A DNA stretch of 64,000 bases, from NCBI RefSeq assembly GCF_042652785.1, contig NZ_JBHSHD010000005.1, forward strand, positions 1 through 64,000, given 5' to 3'. Of this stretch, positions 19,527 to 27,992 are shown in pieces. The stretch's first letter is position 1. The number at the start of each line of letters is the position of its first letter. The notes under the pieces were generated by a model, which was not told where the DNA came from, ran no database searches, and saw nothing but the letters and a program-made list of their open reading frames with translations. Source of the stretch: Dokdonella_A ginsengisoli (GTDB taxonomy: Bacteria > Pseudomonadota > Gammaproteobacteria > Xanthomonadales > Rhodanobacteraceae). The position numbers and the translations under genes were made by a program.

Positions 19527-19552
19527 CCTAGGTAGGGTTTTTCCTAGCTAGG
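19527..19552. promoter_or_regulatory. CCTAGGTAGG-TTTTT-CCTAGCTAGG imperfect inverted repeat
   Basis: Two CCTAG-rich arms flank a T-rich centre in the region between the divergent LacI and lipase genes. It resembles a dimeric regulator site. No specific factor is assigned. Confidence 0.35.
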
Positions 19553-19608
19553 CCGTGGCTGGACGGCCTGCGAAGCTGCGGCATCGTCCGTAATGCCCGG
19601 GTGGTGCC

Positions 19609-21297
19609 ATGTCCGCGATCAACGCCTACGACTCCGCCTCACGGCTGTCCTCGTTGCCGCCGCCCGAGCCGCCGCGCTCCCAGCTGCAGCCGCAGTCGAC
19701 GCAGCCCACGCCGGTCGGCGATGGCCGCTTCAGCGATCAGGTCGGCGGCACCAGTCCGCAGCAGCAGACCGATCTGCAGATGGCGCAGATGGCCAACGAT
19801 TCCTACAGCCTGCCGGACGGCACCACGCACGCGACCGGCACGCAGTCCGAAACCGAGCTGAAGGCCGCCGGCTGGACGCGCCTGCAGCCGGCGCCGGGCG
19901 AGAACCCCGATCACCTCGTCGATGCGAACGGCAATCGCGTCAACATCGATCCGGCCGCGCTCGATGATCCCTCGACCGGTTTCCGCGCCGCGATCTACCA
20001 GAACCCGCAGGGCCAGTACGTCGTCGCCTACGCCGGCACGAACCCGTCCGAGCTGCCGGATCTCGGCGCCGACGCGACGCAGGCGTTCGGCCTCGACACC
20101 AAGCAGTACAACCAGGCGATCAGCCTGGCGAAGAAGGCCGAAGTCGCCTTCGGCGACGGCAACGTGGTGTTCACCGGCCATTCGCTCGGCGGCGGTCTCG
20201 CCTCGGCGGCCGCGCTCGCCACCGACGCCAGCGCGGTGACGTTCAACTCCGCCGGCCTGAGCAACGAGACCCTGCGCGGCCTCGGCTTCAACCCGAACGA
20301 GGCGCGCGACCAGGTCGCCGACAGCGGCCAGGTGCGGCGCTACACGGTCAATTCCGATCCGCTGACGCTCGCGCAGCAGGACATCCCGGCGATCCCGGTG
20401 CCGTTCACCCCGCTGACGATCTCGCCGCCCAATGCGGTCGGCCACGAGCTGCGCATCGCGCTGCCGGAAGGCACCACGCCGGTGATCGGCGCGCACGGCG
20501 GCAGCGGCGACGGCACCTCCTACGTCGAGGCGCTGCGCACGCGCACGCCGTACGACGCGACCAACCCGGGGCTGCTGTCCAACACCGTGCAGAACCTCGG
20601 CGAGTTCGAGTTCAACACGCTCGGCAGCCTGATCGGCGGCGTCAAGGACGTCGTCACCGACGGCATCGACGTGGTCAAGAACACCGCCGGCGACATCCGC
20701 GGCGTGGTGCAGAACGAGTTCGCCAACGGCAAGTTCATCGAAGGCACCGCCAGCATCGCCGGCGACGTCGTCGACGGCGGCCTGGATCTGGCCGGCAAGG
20801 TCGTGCAGGACGGCGTGTCGACGGCCGGCAAGGTCGTGCGCAACGCCACCGACGCCGGCGGACAGCTGGTGCGCGATCTGGGCAAGTCGGTCGGCCTCGA
20901 GACGCCGGCCAACTTCGTCGCCGGCCTGATCGAAGGCGGCGGCAACCTGCTCAGCAAGGGCACCGACGCGGTCGGCAAGGGCGTCGCCTGGGCCACCGAC
21001 AAGCTCGGTGACGGCCTGGAGTGGGGCATCGACAAGGTCGGCGACGGCGCACAGTGGCTCGGCGAGAAGACCGTCGAGGGTGCGAAGTGGGTCGGCGAAA
21101 AGACCGTCGAAGGCGCCAAGTGGGTGGGCGAAAAGACCGTCGAGGGAGCGAAATGGGTCGGAGAGAAGACCGTCGAGGGAGCGAAGTGGGTCGGCGAGAA
21201 GACTGTCGAAGGTGCCCAGTGGGTCGGCGACAAGGTCTCCGACGGCGCCAAGTGGGTCGGCGAGAAGGCCAGCAAGCTGCTGCCCTGGAACTGGTAG
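19609..21297 (+). CDS. Lipase-like (DUF2974/class 3) protein with C-terminal 11-residue repeats
   Basis: This is a 562-residue protein without a classical signal peptide. A Pro/Gln-rich N-terminus (residues 1-55) precedes a lipase fold with YVVAYAGTN (about 138-146) and the nucleophile elbow VVFTGHSLGGGLAS (Ser192). Residues about 310-460 hold long amphipathic segments rich in Gly, Val and Asp. Residues 461-553 are a striking tandem of 11-residue units, from WATDKLGDGLE through several exact WVGEKTVEGAK to WVGDKVSDGAK, ending KLLPWNW. The repeats could form a hendecad amphipathic helix that binds or inserts in membranes. A phospholipase effector delivered to rivals by contact-dependent secretion is possible; the next gene would then be its immunity protein. 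No secretion genes are in the window. Confidence 0.75.
   Translation: MSAINAYDSASRLSSLPPPEPPRSQLQPQSTQPTPVGDGRFSDQVGGTSPQQQTDLQMAQMANDSYSLPDGTTHATGTQSETELKAAGWTRLQPAPGENPDHLVDANGNRVNIDPAALDDPSTGFRAAIYQNPQGQYVVAYAGTNPSELPDLGADATQAFGLDTKQYNQAISLAKKAEVAFGDGNVVFTGHSLGGGLASAAALATDASAVTFNSAGLSNETLRGLGFNPNEARDQVADSGQVRRYTVNSDPLTLAQQDIPAIPVPFTPLTISPPNAVGHELRIALPEGTTPVIGAHGGSGDGTSYVEALRTRTPYDATNPGLLSNTVQNLGEFEFNTLGSLIGGVKDVVTDGIDVVKNTAGDIRGVVQNEFANGKFIEGTASIAGDVVDGGLDLAGKVVQDGVSTAGKVVRNATDAGGQLVRDLGKSVGLETPANFVAGLIEGGGNLLSKGTDAVGKGVAWATDKLGDGLEWGIDKVGDGAQWLGEKTVEGAKWVGEKTVEGAKWVGEKTVEGAKWVGEKTVEGAKWVGEKTVEGAQWVGDKVSDGAKWVGEKASKLLPWNW
20989..21267 (+). repeat. 33-bp tandem repeat encoding W-x-x-x-K-x-x-x-G-x-x units
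   Basis: About eight in-frame 33-base units encode 11-residue repeats. The middle units are nearly identical at protein level but differ at synonymous sites (for example GTCGAGGGT, GTCGAAGGC and GTCGAGGGA). This argues for selection on the protein or for older duplication. Confidence 0.85.
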
Positions 21298-21382
21298 TCC
21301 CCTCGCGTTCGCGTAGCGAAGTCCGCGGGCTTCGCTATGCTCGGGACCCCGTGCCCCATGCGGCTCGCGTCCAATCCCGGCA

Positions 21383-22153
21383 ATGACTCCGCGCCTCCCC
21401 TCGTTCAGCCTTCCGCGCGCGACTCGCTTCGCGCGCTGGGCCTGCCTTATTCTCCTTGTCTGCGGCGCCGCCTGCGGCCAATCAGGATCCCGTTCGATGA
21501 CGACCCAACAGACTTTCACCGATCCTTCCGCCGAAGCGCTGGCCGAAGCCGCCAAGGCCGGTGACGAACTGCGCATCCGCAAGCTCGTCGCCGACGGCGC
21601 CAATCCGAACGCGCAGGGCGCGCGCGGCCTGCCGCTGCTGCAATGGGCCATGCTGAACCAGAGTCGTCGCGGCTTCGAGGCGTTGCTCGCGGCCGGCGCC
21701 GATCCGACCCGCGGTGACGCCGGCGGCACCACCGCGATGCATCTGGCCGCGCAGGCGGATTCGCCGTACTGGCTGGAAACGCTGCTCGCGCGCGGCGTCA
21801 GCCCGGACACGCCGAACACGATCACGCAGGCCACGCCGCTGATGGCGGCGCTGATGGCCGAGCGCGCCGAGAACGCCGACCGGCTGCTCAAGGCCGGCGC
21901 CAAGGTCGACCTGGCCGACCGGCAGGGCGACACCGCGCTGCACGTCGCCGCGCAGATCAACGAGGCCGGTCGCGTGCTGCAGCTGCTCGACGCCGGCGCG
22001 AATCCGACGCGCAAGAACGCGCAGGGCGTGACGTTCCAGCGCTACCTCTTCATGACCAAGGACTCGGTGCTCGGTGCCGACGTGCGCCGTCAGCGCGACG
22101 CGGTGAAGACCTGGCTGCAGCAGCACGGCGTCGCGCTCGAAGGCGCGCACTGA
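21383..22153 (+). CDS. Ankyrin-repeat lipoprotein, candidate immunity to the lipase
   Basis: This 256-residue protein has an N-terminal signal segment (residues 14-31, WACLILLVCGAAC) with a Cys that could be lipidated, followed by about four ankyrin repeats. Recognisable units are LVADGANPNAQGARGLPLLQ, LLAAGADPTRGDAGGTTAMH, LLKAGAKVDLADRQGDTALH and LLDAGANPTRKN. It follows the lipase gene by 85 bases on the same strand. Ankyrin proteins beside secreted phospholipases often act as immunity proteins; here that is inference from position and export signal. Confidence 0.8.
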   Translation: MTPRLPSFSLPRATRFARWACLILLVCGAACGQSGSRSMTTQQTFTDPSAEALAEAAKAGDELRIRKLVADGANPNAQGARGLPLLQWAMLNQSRRGFEALLAAGADPTRGDAGGTTAMHLAAQADSPYWLETLLARGVSPDTPNTITQATPLMAALMAERAENADRLLKAGAKVDLADRQGDTALHVAAQINEAGRVLQLLDAGANPTRKNAQGVTFQRYLFMTKDSVLGADVRRQRDAVKTWLQQHGVALEGAH

Positions 22154-22257
22154 GGCCGTCTGCGCGGCTGTCGCGTCGGCGCAAGCCGCGCCCCGTTCTG
22201 CAACGCCCCGGACGCCGCCTGCGGCGCTCGACGTGATGGCCGCGTCGCCAGCCGCTG

Positions 22258-23529
22258 CTAGCGGCGCCCGGCGCGATGCCCGCGCAGCGCGTAGTACAGG
22301 ATGTACAGATAGCTCGGCAGCATGATCGCGACGAAGACGAGCTGGAAGTCCCAGCGTTCGCGCAGCAGGGCGAACAGCTGCGGCACGATCGCGCCGCCAG
22401 CGATGCCCATGATCAGCAGCGCCGATCCGGTTTCGGTCAGGCGGCCGAGCCCGGCGATCGCCAGCGGGAAGATCGCCGGCCACATCATCGCGTTGGCGAA
22501 GCCGAGCGCGGCGACGAAACCGACCGAGACGTAGCCGGTGGTCAGGAACGCGCCGATCGCCAGCATCGCACCGAGCGCGGCCGACAGCGCCAGATAGCGC
22601 GCCTGCGAGACGAAGCGCGGAATCGCCACCAGCCCGGCCAGATAGCCGGCGAGCATCGCCGCCAGCGTGAACGAGGTGAAGAACTTGGTCTCGTCGGCCG
22701 GCAGGCCGAAGCCGTGGCCGTAGGTGCCGATCGCGTCGCCGGCCATGACCTCGACGCCGACGTAGAGGAACAGGCACAGCACGCCGAGCCACAGGTGCGG
22801 GTGGGCGGACAGGCCTTTCGCGCCGGCGTGCGCTTCGTCGTCGGCACGATTGACGTCGGCGGCGCGGATCTCCGGCAGCGGCGAGCGTGCGATCCAGAAG
22901 CCGAGCGTGGCCAGCACCACCGCCATCGCGACGTAGGGCAGGTGGATGCGCGCGGCGAACGCGTCGAGCAGTGCCGCGCGGCCGGCGGCGTCGACGCTGT
23001 GCATCTGCGTCTTCAGGTCGCCCAGGCCGTGCATGACCAGCGCGCCGAGCACCAGCGGCGCGAGGATGCCGGCGACCTTGTTGCAGATGCCCATGAAGGC
23101 GATGCGCTGCGCCGCGCTGTCGATCGGCCCGAGGATGCTGATGTACGGATTGGCCGCGGTCTGCAGCAGGGCGACGCCGGCGCCGATCACGAACAGTCCC
23201 GACAGCGCGCCCGGATACCAGCGGCGCACGGCGAACTCGCCGAAGGCGAGCGCGCCGACCGCCATCACCAGCAGGCCGATCGCCATGCCCTTCTTCATGC
23301 CGGTGCGGCGCAGCAGCCACGAGGCCGGCAGCGCGAAGAAGAAGTACGACAGGTAGAACACCATCAGCACGAGAAAGGCGTTGACGGTGTCCAGGTCGAA
23401 GGCGAGCTCGACGAACTGGATCAGCGGACCGTTGAGCCAGGTGACGAAGCCGAAGATGAAGAACAGCAGGCCGATGACGAGCATCGGCGTGAGCGTGTCC
23501 TGCGGCTTCGACGCGGCGGCGGCTGTCAT
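22258..23529 (-). CDS. nagP: Inner-membrane N-acetylglucosamine transporter, FucP/NagP-type MFS
   Basis: This 423-residue major facilitator protein has about 12 membrane helices. FucP-family signatures include FGFVTWLNGPLIQFVE near residue 27, the Met/Lys loop RRTGMKKGMAIG, and LLQTAANPYISILG. It would carry GlcNAc (or a close sugar) across the inner membrane with protons. A GGGGAG ribosome site precedes the ATG at 23529. It is divergent from the sugar kinase, sharing an intergenic region with two LacI-type operators. Confidence 0.88.
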   Translation of the reverse strand: MTAAAASKPQDTLTPMLVIGLLFFIFGFVTWLNGPLIQFVELAFDLDTVNAFLVLMVFYLSYFFFALPASWLLRRTGMKKGMAIGLLVMAVGALAFGEFAVRRWYPGALSGLFVIGAGVALLQTAANPYISILGPIDSAAQRIAFMGICNKVAGILAPLVLGALVMHGLGDLKTQMHSVDAAGRAALLDAFAARIHLPYVAMAVVLATLGFWIARSPLPEIRAADVNRADDEAHAGAKGLSAHPHLWLGVLCLFLYVGVEVMAGDAIGTYGHGFGLPADETKFFTSFTLAAMLAGYLAGLVAIPRFVSQARYLALSAALGAMLAIGAFLTTGYVSVGFVAALGFANAMMWPAIFPLAIAGLGRLTETGSALLIMGIAGGAIVPQLFALLRERWDFQLVFVAIMLPSYLYILYYALRGHRAGRR

Positions 23530-23603
23530 CGTGCGAATCTCCCCTTGGAGTCCGTCGTCGCCGGCCGGGCGGAGGCTGCTCCAGTCCGGTCATGACGGCG
23601 ATG

Positions 23604-23617
23604 TATCAACGTTGTCA
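23604..23617. promoter_or_regulatory. LacI-type operator, imperfect (TATCAACGTTGTCA)
   Basis: It matches the perfect palindrome at 23771 at 12 of 14 positions. It lies 75 bases upstream of the nagP start. Confidence 0.65.
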
Positions 23618-23770
23618 TCGCAGCGCAGGATCGCCGCCGCGATGAAGGTTCCGGCTCCCTTCCCTGGCCGGAAAGCATTCCTGAAGGCTTCCGGACGCCG
23701 TTCGGAAGGCGCGCGGATCGACTCGGAACTTACCCACGTTTACACAACGCGTCATTTTGCAGTGCAAGAT

Positions 23771-23784
23771 TGACAACGTTGTCA
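23771..23784. promoter_or_regulatory. LacI-type operator, perfect palindrome (TGACAACGTTGTCA)
   Basis: A perfect 14-base palindrome with the central CG typical of LacI-family sites, 65 bases upstream of the kinase start. With the copy at 23604 it could support looping or control of both divergent genes. Confidence 0.75.
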
Positions 23785-23848
23785 TCGAGTTCGAGACTGC
23801 GCCCGAGATCACCGTCGCCCGAGCGGCGGGCGAGGGGCGGAGGGACGA

Positions 23849-25021
23849 GTGCGCAGCGAACCGGGGCAGCCAATCCACGCGTCGGCATCGGCCGCGCCGC
23901 TGATCGCGGCGGACGTCGGCGGCACGCATGCGCGCCTGGCCCTGATCGATTCCGCCGCCGGCGGTGATGCCCCCTTCACGGTGGCGCGCTACGAGAAATA
24001 CGCCTGCGGCGACTTCGCCAGCCTGGCCGCGATCGTGCAGACCTTCCGCGACGCGCACGCGGGCGCGGCGGTCGAACGCGTGGCGCTCGCCATCGCCGGC
24101 TACGTCATCGACGACGCGGTGGTCAACCTGAGCCTGCCGTGGCCGGTGTCGATCTCCGGCCTGCGCGACGCGCTGGACTTGCGCGAGCTGGCGATCGTCA
24201 ACGACTTCGAGGCCGCCGCGCACGCGCTCGGGCATCTGGGCGCGGACGACGCCAGCCTGCTCAGCGGACCGGCGCAATCGGGCGCGGGGCCGGTGCTGCT
24301 GGTCGGTCCGGGTACCGGGCTCGGCGCGGCGGTGCGCATTGCGCATCCGCACCAGACACTGGTGCTGGCGACCGAGGCCGGCCAGGCCACGCTGGCGCCG
24401 GACAGCGATCTGGAGTTCGCCCTGCTGCGCGAATTGCGCGCACGCGGTTCGCGCGTGCTGATCGAGGACGTGATGTCAGGCACGGGCCTGGCCAACCTGC
24501 ACGTGGCGGTGCGCACGCTGCGCGGCGCGCCGCCGCGCGCGCTGACGCCGGCGCAGATCACCGCCGCCGCGCTCGAGCGCAGCGACGCGCACGCCGTCGA
24601 GGCGGTCGAGGTGTTCTGCGGCTGGTTCGGCAGCGTGCTCGGCGATCTGGCCCTGCTGTACGGCGCCACCGGCGGCGTCTATCTCGCCGGCGGCGTGCTG
24701 CCGCAGATGAAGCCGCTGCTGCTGCGCAGCCGCTTCGTCGAGCGCTTCCTCGACAAGGGCGCGATGCGCGCGGCGCTGGAGCGCACGCCGGTGCGTCTGG
24801 TCGAGCACGCGCGCCTGGGCGTGATCGGCGCGGCGAGCTGGTTCCTCCAGCGCGACGTCGGCCGGTCCGATTTCGACAGGCCCGGTTCCGACCGGCACCC
24901 GTCCACCACCCGCCGCGCGGTCCGCGCGGACACGCCTGCGGGGACCGCGGCGCAACCGAGCAAGGATCGGCCAGACCCGGCGAGCGGCGCGCAGCGGACG
25001 CGTCAGCAGACCAAGACCTGA
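23849..25021 (+). CDS. Glucokinase-family sugar kinase, probable GlcNAc kinase
   Basis: This 390-residue cytoplasmic kinase of the glucokinase family starts at GTG 23849, preceded by GGAGGGA. The phosphate-binding motif LIAADVGGTHARLALID is at about residues 19-35, IVNDFEAAAHAL holds the catalytic Asp, and VGPGTGLGAA and YLAGGVLPQ follow. In this locus it most likely makes GlcNAc-6-phosphate for NagA. The family normally ends near GAASWFLQ (about residue 333), but this protein runs on for roughly 57 polar residues rich in Arg, Pro, Ser and Thr with no predicted fold. Twelve bases separate it from the TonB receptor start, so the two are likely co-transcribed. Confidence 0.85.
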   Translation: MRSEPGQPIHASASAAPLIAADVGGTHARLALIDSAAGGDAPFTVARYEKYACGDFASLAAIVQTFRDAHAGAAVERVALAIAGYVIDDAVVNLSLPWPVSISGLRDALDLRELAIVNDFEAAAHALGHLGADDASLLSGPAQSGAGPVLLVGPGTGLGAAVRIAHPHQTLVLATEAGQATLAPDSDLEFALLRELRARGSRVLIEDVMSGTGLANLHVAVRTLRGAPPRALTPAQITAAALERSDAHAVEAVEVFCGWFGSVLGDLALLYGATGGVYLAGGVLPQMKPLLLRSRFVERFLDKGAMRAALERTPVRLVEHARLGVIGAASWFLQRDVGRSDFDRPGSDRHPSTTRRAVRADTPAGTAAQPSKDRPDPASGAQRTRQQTKT

Positions 25022-25033
25022 GAGGGGAACGAG

Positions 25034-27766
25034 ATGATCCAGTACAACAGAACGCTGCTTTCGGCGGGCATCCTCGCCGCATTCGCCCTCGCCAGCGCCG
25101 CGCATGCCGGAGCGCCGGCCGAGGCCGCGGCGCCGGAAGGCGCCGACGCCGCGCAGGACGCCGGTGCGCCGGGCGACAGGGCTCCGGGACAGGAAATGGA
25201 GACGATCGTCGTGCACGGCATCCGCGAGAGCCTCAAGCGCTCGCTGGAAACCAAGCGCGACGCCGATGCCATCGTCGACGCGATCACCGCCGAGGACATC
25301 GGCAAGTTTCCCAACACCAACGTCGCCGAGGCGATGGTGACGATTCCCGGCGTCTCCATCGACCGCCGCTTCGGCCAGGGCGAGCGCGTCAGCATCGACG
25401 GCACCGACCCGAGCCTCAACCTGTCCTTCATCGACGGCCATCCGGTCGCGCAGGCGATCTGGCTGTACGGCGAGCAGCCCAACCGCGGCTTCGACTACAC
25501 CTTGCTGGCGCCGGAAATCCTCGGCCGGCTGGAGGTCTACAAGTCGCCCGAGGCGCGCCTGCCGGACGGCAGCCTCGGCGGCACCGTGATGATGCACACG
25601 CGCCAGCCGCTCGACCTGGAGGCGAACACGATCTCCGGCTCCATCGGCTACAACTACAACGACCAGGCCGGCAGCGGCCGGCCGACCGGCTCCATCCTGT
25701 ACAACTGGAAGAACCCGCAAGGCACCTTCGGCTTCAACGTCGCCGCGCAGCGCTACGAGGAGAAGGTCGACCGCCAGGGCATCGAGATCTTCAACTACCA
25801 CAAGGTCGCCGAATACGCCGAGCACAGCGCGGCGGTGGCGGCGCAGGTGGCCGCCGGCGAACTCGATCCGAACGCGCTGGTGCCCGACGAGATCAACGCG
25901 GCGTACTTCCAGCAGACGCGCAAGCGCGACAGCGCCGTGGTCAACCTGCAGTTCAAGCCGAGCGACGAGTTCGACGCGACCCTCAGCGGCATGTGGATCC
26001 GCGAGAACTTCGACAGCTACAACCAGTCGGTCTACAACTTCATCCACTGGAACGCCGGCACGATGGCGGCGGTCGACCATCTGACGCAGGGCGACAACGG
26101 CCTCGTCGTCGGCGGACATTCGTCCGGGCCGAACGCCGGCATCATCTACGACAACCAGCTGCGCCAGTCGGAAGTCACCACCAAGGGCGCCGACCTGCGC
26201 CTGAACTACCACGGCAACGGCTGGGGCCTGAGCGGCCAGGCCGGCGTCAGCAAGTCGGAGAACCCGAAGATCGGCCAGTACCTGCTCGAGCCGGTCTACT
26301 ACGGCGACTTCAGCTGGACGCTGCGCAACGGCTACACGCTCGACGATCCGCAGTCCGGCCGCGACCCGTCGCGCTGGGGCGGCGGCTGGCTCGGCAACAA
26401 CGGCATCTTCTCCGCGCACGCGAAGGAGACCTACGGCCAGCTCGACTTCAGCAAGGACCTCGGCGGCTTCTTCAACCAGCTGCTGGTCGGCGTGCGCTAC
26501 AACAAGCACGACGAGGACTACGCGCTGAACGTCTACGGCGGCGTCAATCCCGGCACGCTGGCCGACGTCGGCACGATCGGCTTCACCGACATCCTCGGCG
26601 AGTTCGGCGGCTTCTCGCGCGACCAGGCGCGGCACATCCAGGTCGGCCGCGGCAACATCCTGCGCTGGATCCGCAACAGCCCGCTCGATCGCGCGCATCC
26701 CGATCCGGGCAGCTTCCTCAACAACACCTGGGAGCTGACGCAGAAGAACAGCGCCGCGTACATGCAGCTGAACTTCGGCGGCGACGGCTGGCGCGGCAAC
26801 GTCGGCCTGCGCTACGTGCACACCAAGACCGACGGCTCGGGCTTCAACCTGCCGGGCAGCATCGCGCCGAGCCTGCCGGCGCAGCCGGGCTGGTGGCAGA
26901 CCCGGAGCTCGACGCAGAACAACGTGCTGCCGTCGTTCAATCTCGCCTATGACCTGGCCAGCGACGTCGTGCTGCGCCTGGCCGGCGCGCAGGTCATCGC
27001 GTGGGCGCCGTACAACCAGATGGTCAACAACACCTTCCTCAACGACACGGTGCTGACCGGTACCGGCGGCAACGCCGGCCTGAAGCCGTACAAGTCGACC
27101 AACTTCAACCTGTCGGCCGAGTGGTACTTCGCCGAACAGTCGGTGCTGGCGGCATCGGTGTTCTTCAAGCACGTGCTGAACTTCATCGACACCACGCCGG
27201 CGACCGAACGCCACTACAACTCGATCCGCGACACCGACCCGACGCAGTGGGCGAGCATGATCGGCAGCGGCGGCTGCAGCGCCGACGGCTTCTGCGACTA
27301 CCAGGTCTCGCGTCCGCACAACGCCGGCAGCGGCAAGATCAAGGGTGTCACGCTGACCTACCAGCAGGCGTTCGGCGAAAGCGGCTTCGGCGTGGTGGCC
27401 AACTACACCTACGCCGACGGCGAGACCAGCCAGGGCAATCCGATGCCGTACCAGTCGAAGAACTCGATCAGCATCGGTCCGTACTACGAGCACGGTCCGC
27501 TCAGCGCGCGCCTGAACTACAACTGGCGCAGCCACTACCTCGCCGGCGGCTACGTCGCCGGTGCGCCGCCGGCGGTGGTGGACGACTACACCGACCTCAG
27601 CGCGAGCCTGGGCTGGCGCTTCACGCCGAACCTGATGGTCACGTTCGACGCGATGAACCTGCTCAACGAGAAGTACCACCAGTATGCGGTCGGCAACAAG
27701 CAGCAGCTGTTCGCCGAATACACCACGGGCCAGCGCTACATGGCGAACCTGCGCTTGAATTTCTGA
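25034..27766 (+). CDS. TonB-dependent outer-membrane receptor, probable chitooligosaccharide/GlcNAc uptake
   Basis: This is a 910-residue receptor preceded by GAGGGGAACGAG. The signal peptide spans about residues 1-25 (AFALASAAHA). A Gly/Ala-rich linker is followed by the TonB-box-like METIVVHGIRESLK. Plug-domain features are DAIVDAITAEDIGKFPN, VAEAMVTIPGVSIDR and VSIDGTDPSLN. A long 22-strand-type barrel ends in the aromatic terminus YMANLRLNF. The plug is of the type found in sugar-uptake TonB receptors of Xanthomonas-like bacteria. Gene order (kinase, receptor, hexosaminidase) supports import of GlcNAc or chitin oligomers. A strong terminator follows at 27939. Confidence 0.92.
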   Translation: MIQYNRTLLSAGILAAFALASAAHAGAPAEAAAPEGADAAQDAGAPGDRAPGQEMETIVVHGIRESLKRSLETKRDADAIVDAITAEDIGKFPNTNVAEAMVTIPGVSIDRRFGQGERVSIDGTDPSLNLSFIDGHPVAQAIWLYGEQPNRGFDYTLLAPEILGRLEVYKSPEARLPDGSLGGTVMMHTRQPLDLEANTISGSIGYNYNDQAGSGRPTGSILYNWKNPQGTFGFNVAAQRYEEKVDRQGIEIFNYHKVAEYAEHSAAVAAQVAAGELDPNALVPDEINAAYFQQTRKRDSAVVNLQFKPSDEFDATLSGMWIRENFDSYNQSVYNFIHWNAGTMAAVDHLTQGDNGLVVGGHSSGPNAGIIYDNQLRQSEVTTKGADLRLNYHGNGWGLSGQAGVSKSENPKIGQYLLEPVYYGDFSWTLRNGYTLDDPQSGRDPSRWGGGWLGNNGIFSAHAKETYGQLDFSKDLGGFFNQLLVGVRYNKHDEDYALNVYGGVNPGTLADVGTIGFTDILGEFGGFSRDQARHIQVGRGNILRWIRNSPLDRAHPDPGSFLNNTWELTQKNSAAYMQLNFGGDGWRGNVGLRYVHTKTDGSGFNLPGSIAPSLPAQPGWWQTRSSTQNNVLPSFNLAYDLASDVVLRLAGAQVIAWAPYNQMVNNTFLNDTVLTGTGGNAGLKPYKSTNFNLSAEWYFAEQSVLAASVFFKHVLNFIDTTPATERHYNSIRDTDPTQWASMIGSGGCSADGFCDYQVSRPHNAGSGKIKGVTLTYQQAFGESGFGVVANYTYADGETSQGNPMPYQSKNSISIGPYYEHGPLSARLNYNWRSHYLAGGYVAGAPPAVVDDYTDLSASLGWRFTPNLMVTFDAMNLLNEKYHQYAVGNKQQLFAEYTTGQRYMANLRLNF

Positions 27767-27938
27767 GCGCGCCTCGGGAAAGTCCGGAAGGCTGCGCCGG
27801 CGTCGTGCCCGCCAACGCGAGCACGACGTCGAACGCGGCGATGCGGACTCCCGTTCCGCAACTCCGTTTCGCACGTCGCGGAAACGTCGAGGGGACCTCG
27901 GCGTTGCGCGACGCCCCCGACTCCAACGCGGCGAATTG

Positions 27939-27971
27939 CGGGCCGGCGGAGAATCCGGCCCGTTTTTTTTT
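27939..27971 (+). terminator. Rho-independent terminator after the TonB receptor
   Basis: A perfect 8-bp GC stem (CGGGCCGG/CCGGCCCG), an 8-base loop and nine T residues. It separates the receptor from the hexosaminidase and begins just before the latter's ribosome site. Confidence 0.9.
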
Positions 27972-27992
27972 GATCGAACGGAGGTACCGCCG

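Noticed and set aside
20989..21267. CRISPR-like array
   Set aside because: The repeats are directly adjacent, in frame and without spacers; they encode an 11-residue protein repeat.
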